Assembly: GCA_025506515.1 (NCBI GenBank)
Contig: CM046447.1
Coordinates: 84,944,248 to 85,008,247 of the forward strand
Length of the DNA: 64,000 nucleotides
From: Flaveria trinervia
Lineage: Eukaryota > Streptophyta > Magnoliopsida > Asterales > Asteraceae
Reading direction: 5' to 3'
Made by a program: the position numbers and the translations under genes. The number at the start of each line of letters is the position of its first letter. Within the stretch, counting starts at the first letter, position 1. Positions 60,040 to 64,000 of the stretch are shown here, piece by piece. The notes beneath the pieces were generated by a model. The model was not told where the DNA came from and did not search any database. It worked only from the letters and a program-made list of their open reading frames with translations.

Positions 60040-60380
60040 TCATGCGCATTTGCCTTTTTGTTTATCCCCATTTCTTTTTGTTCATCCGCATTTCTTTTTA
60101 CTCATCCGCATTTCTTTTTGTTCATCCGCATTTCATTTTACTGAACATTTGGTCATAAACGTTGACTTTGTTCCTCCGCATTTCCTCAGTCGCATGAACT
60201 TACTCATCCGCATTTGTTCATCCGCATTTCCCACTACTCATCCGTATTTCTCTTACTTAGTGGTCAATGCTCATTCGCGTTAACTGTTCATCCGAATTTG
60301 TTGTTCAATCACATGAACCTTCTCATATGCATTGACTTTCCATCCCCCATTGACTTTCTATCCGCATTGACTTTCCATCC
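60040..60380 (-). repeat. ATGCGGATGA word array in the LTR of Z
   Basis: On the minus strand, AAATGCGGATGA and variants recur about ten times, partly at regular 20-27 bp intervals (plus strand TTCATCCGCATTT). D's LTR has CATGCGCCTA words in the matching region (12310-12590). The same core, ATGCGGATGG, occurs in the leader of copia element A. Confidence 0.8.
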
Positions 60381-61123
60381 TCATTTGTCAACACTTAAGC
60401 AATTTTTTCTAAACTTAGACGTATGATCTACTGTTTGGGTGCATGAGCAGCCTAGGGCACACTATCATCAGATTCAGTCCCTAAATGTTATCTTTCATGT
60501 TCTAAGCTTAAAGCTTACATTCTAAGCCTTAGAATTACAACCATAACATCATCAAATCATGAACATAGTCTAGAATCACACCATAACATCAACATACACA
60601 CATTCAAACATACGGGTATAAAACCCAGTTTTATGAAAACATACATTTATACATTTCCAGCCCCAAAATTAGTTAAGAACAGGTAAAAGAGGGGTCCTAG
60701 AACTCACCTTTGCAGCTTTTGAGTATGGCTTCTTCCAAACTCGTTTGCAATTGAGTTCAACCACCTAGAAACCCACTAAAACATACAAAACCGAACATAC
60801 AAACACACACAAACATACAACCGAGGCAATGCCAGTTAAGAACACTTAAAAACCATGAATTCTTACCTTGAATTTGAATTTTTAGCTTATTCTTCCTTCT
60901 AAACCGAGAGTTCTCTATTGCTCTTGCTACTTTCTCTCTCTAAAAATGCATATCTGGATCTTGTAATGGTAGAGTGGGCTGACATGCCCACTTTACACCC
61001 ACTTTCAACCATTTTGTCCTTTTGATACTTTTTACCCCTCAACTAGGGTAAAATATATTTTCTTTCTTTTTCTTCACTTTATCCTTCTTTCTTTGACTTC
61101 AAAAAAAATGACCGGGTGTTACA

Positions 61124-61137
61124 AGCCCACCCCTCTT
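61124..61137 (-). other. Polypurine tract of element Z
   Basis: AAGAGGGGTGGGCT on the minus strand, directly upstream of the LTR. Confidence 0.8.
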
Positions 61138-61162
61138 ATTTAGGTTTCTTCCCCGAAACCTG

Positions 61163-64000
61163 TTATTCCTCAAACAATCATGGGTAATGTTGTCTCATCT
61201 CTTCCTCTGTCTCCTACGTAGAGTCAGATCCCTTCCTGTGCTTCCACTTACACACACAAGAGGAACCACTTTATTCCTTAACCTATTCTCCTTTCGATCA
61301 ATGATCACCATTGGTTGCTCCACATAATTTAGCCGTTCATTTACCTCGATATCCTTCAATGGAACAATCATATCTTCGTCTGCTAAACATTTCCTCAAAT
61401 GAGATACATGGAATGTCGGGTGAATTCCACTTAACTCATCTTGGTAACTCCAACCATAGGCCATCTCTCCTACTCTAGCAATGATTCGAAAAGGCCCTAT
61501 ATATCTCGAGCTCAACTTGGGTGCCTTCATGAAGGCCTTGACCTTTTCAAGCCTCTCAGTCGTAGCCTCGAACACCTTGATGCTTCCTAACTCTTTCTGA
61601 CCAATATCACCCCAACACACGGCGTTCGGCATCTCCTACTGTATAGTATCTCATAAGGGGGCATACCAATACTGGCATGATAGTTGTTGTTATATGAGAA
61701 CTCAGCTAACAGTAGTTGGTCATCCGTTATTCCTCCAAAATCGATGACACATGCACGAAACATATACTCCAGCATCTGAATGGTCCTTTCCGACTAACCA
61801 TCTGTTTGAGGATGATAAGCCATGCTAATATGTAACCTCGTCCCCATTGCATCGTGTAATTTCTTCTAAAATTTTGATGTAATCCGGGTGTCACGATCAG
61901 ACACAATAGACACTGGCACACCATGACAAGTTACAATCTCCTTAATAAAAAGTTTAGCCAACCTCTCGGATAAATATGTCTCGCGGATCGATAAAAGTGA
62001 GCATTCTTCATCAAAAGATCAACTATCACCCATATGGCATCATATCTTTCAGGGTACGTGGTAGCTTCGTAATAAAATCCATGGTGATATTCTCCCACTT
62101 CCACTCCGATATATCCAAAGGTTGGATCTTCCCGTACGGCTTTTGGTGCTCGGCCTTCACTTGTAAACAAGTAAGGCAATTACTCACATACTCCACCACA
62201 TCACGCTTCATACTCGGCCACCAAAAATCTTTCTTCGTGTCTTGGTACATCTTTGTAACACTAGGATGAATAAAGTATCGAGTCTTATGAGCTTCGTCCA
62301 TGATCTTCATGCATAGATCCCCAAAACGAGGAATCCACATTCATCCCAATCGGGTTCTAACACCAAGTGTGTTTTCTCCCAATTCCTTAACCAGACCACT
62401 CATTCTTTTAGAGTTAAGATGATCTTCTTTCAATGCCTAATCCTGAAACTCCTTAACTTGCTTCATCAAATACGAGGTCATGATGAACTGGTAAGCTTTC
62501 ACCCGAATCGGCTCGGGTCTCCTTCCGGCTAAGGGCATCCACCACCAAGTTGGCTTTGCCCGGATGGTAATGGATATTACAATCGTAGTATTTTATGAGC
62601 TCCAACAATCTCCTTTGCCTCATGTTCAGGTCCTTCTACTCGAAGAAGTACTTCAAGCTCTTGTGGTCGGTGAATATAGTGCATTTTGTACCGTATAGGT
62701 AGTGCCTCCAAATCTTTAGTGCGAACACCATAACTGCTAGCTCTAAATCATGAATAAGATAATTGACCTCATGAACCTTCAACTGTTGGGATGCATAGGC
62801 TATAACTTTTCCTCTCTGCTTTAACACACACCCCAAACACACACCCTAACCTCAAGTAGGAAGCATTAAAATAAACCACTAGGTCTTCACTTCCGTCGGG
62901 TAATGACAGAATAGGACCTTGAGTCAATCTCGCCTTTAATTCTTCGAATGCCTTCTCTTGAGCTGGACCCCACACGAACTTTACATCTTTTCGGGTACTT
63001 GGTCAGTGGAGAAGCGTTCTTAGAGAGGTTTTGAATGAATCTCCCGTAGTAGCCCACCAAACCCAAGAAACTACGAATCTCAAATGGCGTCTTCGGAGAC
63101 TTACATTGCATCACTGCGTCCACCTTTGCTGGGTCCACCATAATCCCGTCAGGATTCACCACATGACCCAAGAACTAAACTTCGCGCAACCAGAACGCAC
63201 ACTTGGAGAATTTTGCATATAACTTCTCCCGCCTCAACGTCTCCAACACTTTCCAAATGTGATCGGCATGCTCCTCCTTGCTCTTCAAATAAATTAGGAT
63301 ATCATCAGTAAACACAATCACTGATTTATCTAACATCGGTTAACACACTAGATTCATTAGATCCATAAAAGCAACTGGTGTGTTGGTCAAACCAAATGAC
63401 ATAACGAGGAACTCGTAGTGACCATAACGCGTGCGGAAAGCTGTTTTAGGAATATCCTGCTTTTTCACCTTTAACTGATAGTAGCCCGATCGAAGATCTA
63501 TCCTTGAGAACCAACTGGCACCTTGAAGCTGATCAAACAAATCACCAATTCTCGGTAAGGGTTATCGTTTCTTTATTGTCAACTTATTCAGCTCACGGTA
63601 GTCAATACACAACCTCATACTACCGTCTTTCTTCTTCAAGAATAAGACCGGAGCACCCCAAGGAATGGTCTAAGGTCATCACAATGGTCTAACCGGAAAC
63701 TTATGACCTTCTAGTTCCACATCACATCCTTCTATCATCTCAGAAATCCTGGTAGACTTACCTATGGCAGTTTCTACATCAAAGGGCGCATCTATATTGT
63801 TAGTACTAACAGACAATTTAGCACAGAAAGCAGCAGAAATGAAACTTTTACTAGCACCAGAATCGAATAACACAGAGGCTAAAGTTTGTTTTACTGGAAA
63901 CGTACTTGACACAACATCAGGGTCCGTCCTAGCCTCCTCCTGCGTCATTGCAAATGCTTTGGTGCTCACCCTCAGTCATTCACCTCCAGTCTTCTTCACC
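61163..64000 (-). pseudogene. Gypsy pol of element Z with internal deletions
   Basis: Minus strand: protease at 63969-63679 (LFDSGASKSF) ends at FPVRPL and jumps at about 63672 into RT (GVLRSYS / GAPVLFLKKKDGS in frame shift), losing about 455 bp relative to Y. RT contains MSFGLTNTPVAFMDL and FTDDIL (63315-63300). RNase H and linker follow (62975-62636), then the integrase HHCC region (62340-62026), frameshifted parts around 61930-61587 and the tail 61632-61195. The tail lacks about 123 bp (41 codons) relative to Y at about 61521, without losing frame. The stop is at 61163-61165. Many stops and shifts leave no active product. Confidence 0.86.

Larger units (their letters stand above)
58700..61123 (-). 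repeat. 3' LTR of element Z
   Basis: 2424 bp from TGTAACACCCGGTC to GGGGCCTTACA on the minus strand. It aligns with D's LTR (2155 bp) in opposite orientation. The extra length comes partly from local duplications: two ~123-bp units at 59208-59427 and two ~117-bp units starting near 59826 and 59943 (AGCCCCCGGGAAC). Plus-strand readings at 58995-60426 are repeat-derived, not genes. Confidence 0.88.
58700..64000 (-). mobile_element. Element Z: gypsy chromovirus-like element, 3' part
   Basis: On the minus strand: protease, RT, RNase H and integrase (64000 to 61163), polypurine tract and a complete LTR (61123 to 58700). It belongs to the same family as D and Y, inserted head-on into Y's 3' LTR. 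Gag and the 5' LTR lie to the right of the window. Confidence 0.87.

Noticed and set aside
58995..60426. Plus-strand readings rich in Phe/His/Ser
   Set aside because: Products of the repeated CATCCGCATTT words in the LTR of Z.

Overview
The window is plant nuclear DNA, almost certainly from a eudicot with a large, repeat-rich genome. I found no host gene, rRNA or tRNA. Nearly every base belongs to degenerate LTR retrotransposons inserted into one another. Two types occur. The first is Ty1/copia elements with Sirevirus features: initiator-Met-tRNA primer site, long gag with coiled coil and a second zinc knuckle, and an extra ORF between pol and the 3' LTR (A, B, E, F, G, H). The second is Ty3/gypsy chromovirus-like elements with INT after RT, and long (>2 kb) LTRs in the D/Y/Z family (C, D, Y, Z). 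The extra-ORF types resemble ones common in Asteraceae, but that placement is only a guess.

Layout. 1-1779: element A (minus; gag, leader, primer site, 5' LTR), inserted head-on into the RT of B, a member of the same family. 1780-9593: B (plus; RT/RNase H, long spacer, extra ORF, 3' LTR), itself inserted in the integrase of gypsy element C (9594-11646). 11647-15562: 5' half of gypsy element D (LTR, primer site, gag, start of protease). 15563-40966: copia element F inserted in D's protease (5-bp duplication TATAG on both sides). 15578-28054: complete copia element E inserted 15 bp inside F's 5' LTR (duplication ATGAA on both sides). 40967-43282: rest of D pol, ending at an abrupt scar. 43283-44180: remnant of an F-family element H (leader, primer site, one LTR, minus). 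44181-54467: copia element G (minus; extra ORF, pol, gag, primer site, 5' LTR), which interrupts the gag of gypsy element Y (54468-58699, plus). Z (minus, 58700 to the window end) is inserted in Y's 3' LTR.

Most ORFs are broken by frameshifts or stops, so the coding entries are pseudogenes. E looks youngest (near-identical LTRs, intact target duplication), but it carries many single-base indels that could be real decay or long-read assembly error. F decays mainly through nonsense codons that look like C-to-T changes at Gln and Arg codons.

Most unusual signal: in the Sirevirus-like families the spacer between pol and the extra ORF holds an array of short hairpins or palindromes. In B, E and F the pitch is about 39 nt. 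The words differ by family (GTCAC...GTGAC and CATGACTG words in B; CAGTAGTT...AACTACTG in E; CTTCCGAAG...CTTCGGAAG in F and G). The same words recur in that family's own LTR. In B, E and F the array is followed by a TATA box and then by the start codon of the extra ORF. This looks like an LTR-like internal promoter for the extra gene.
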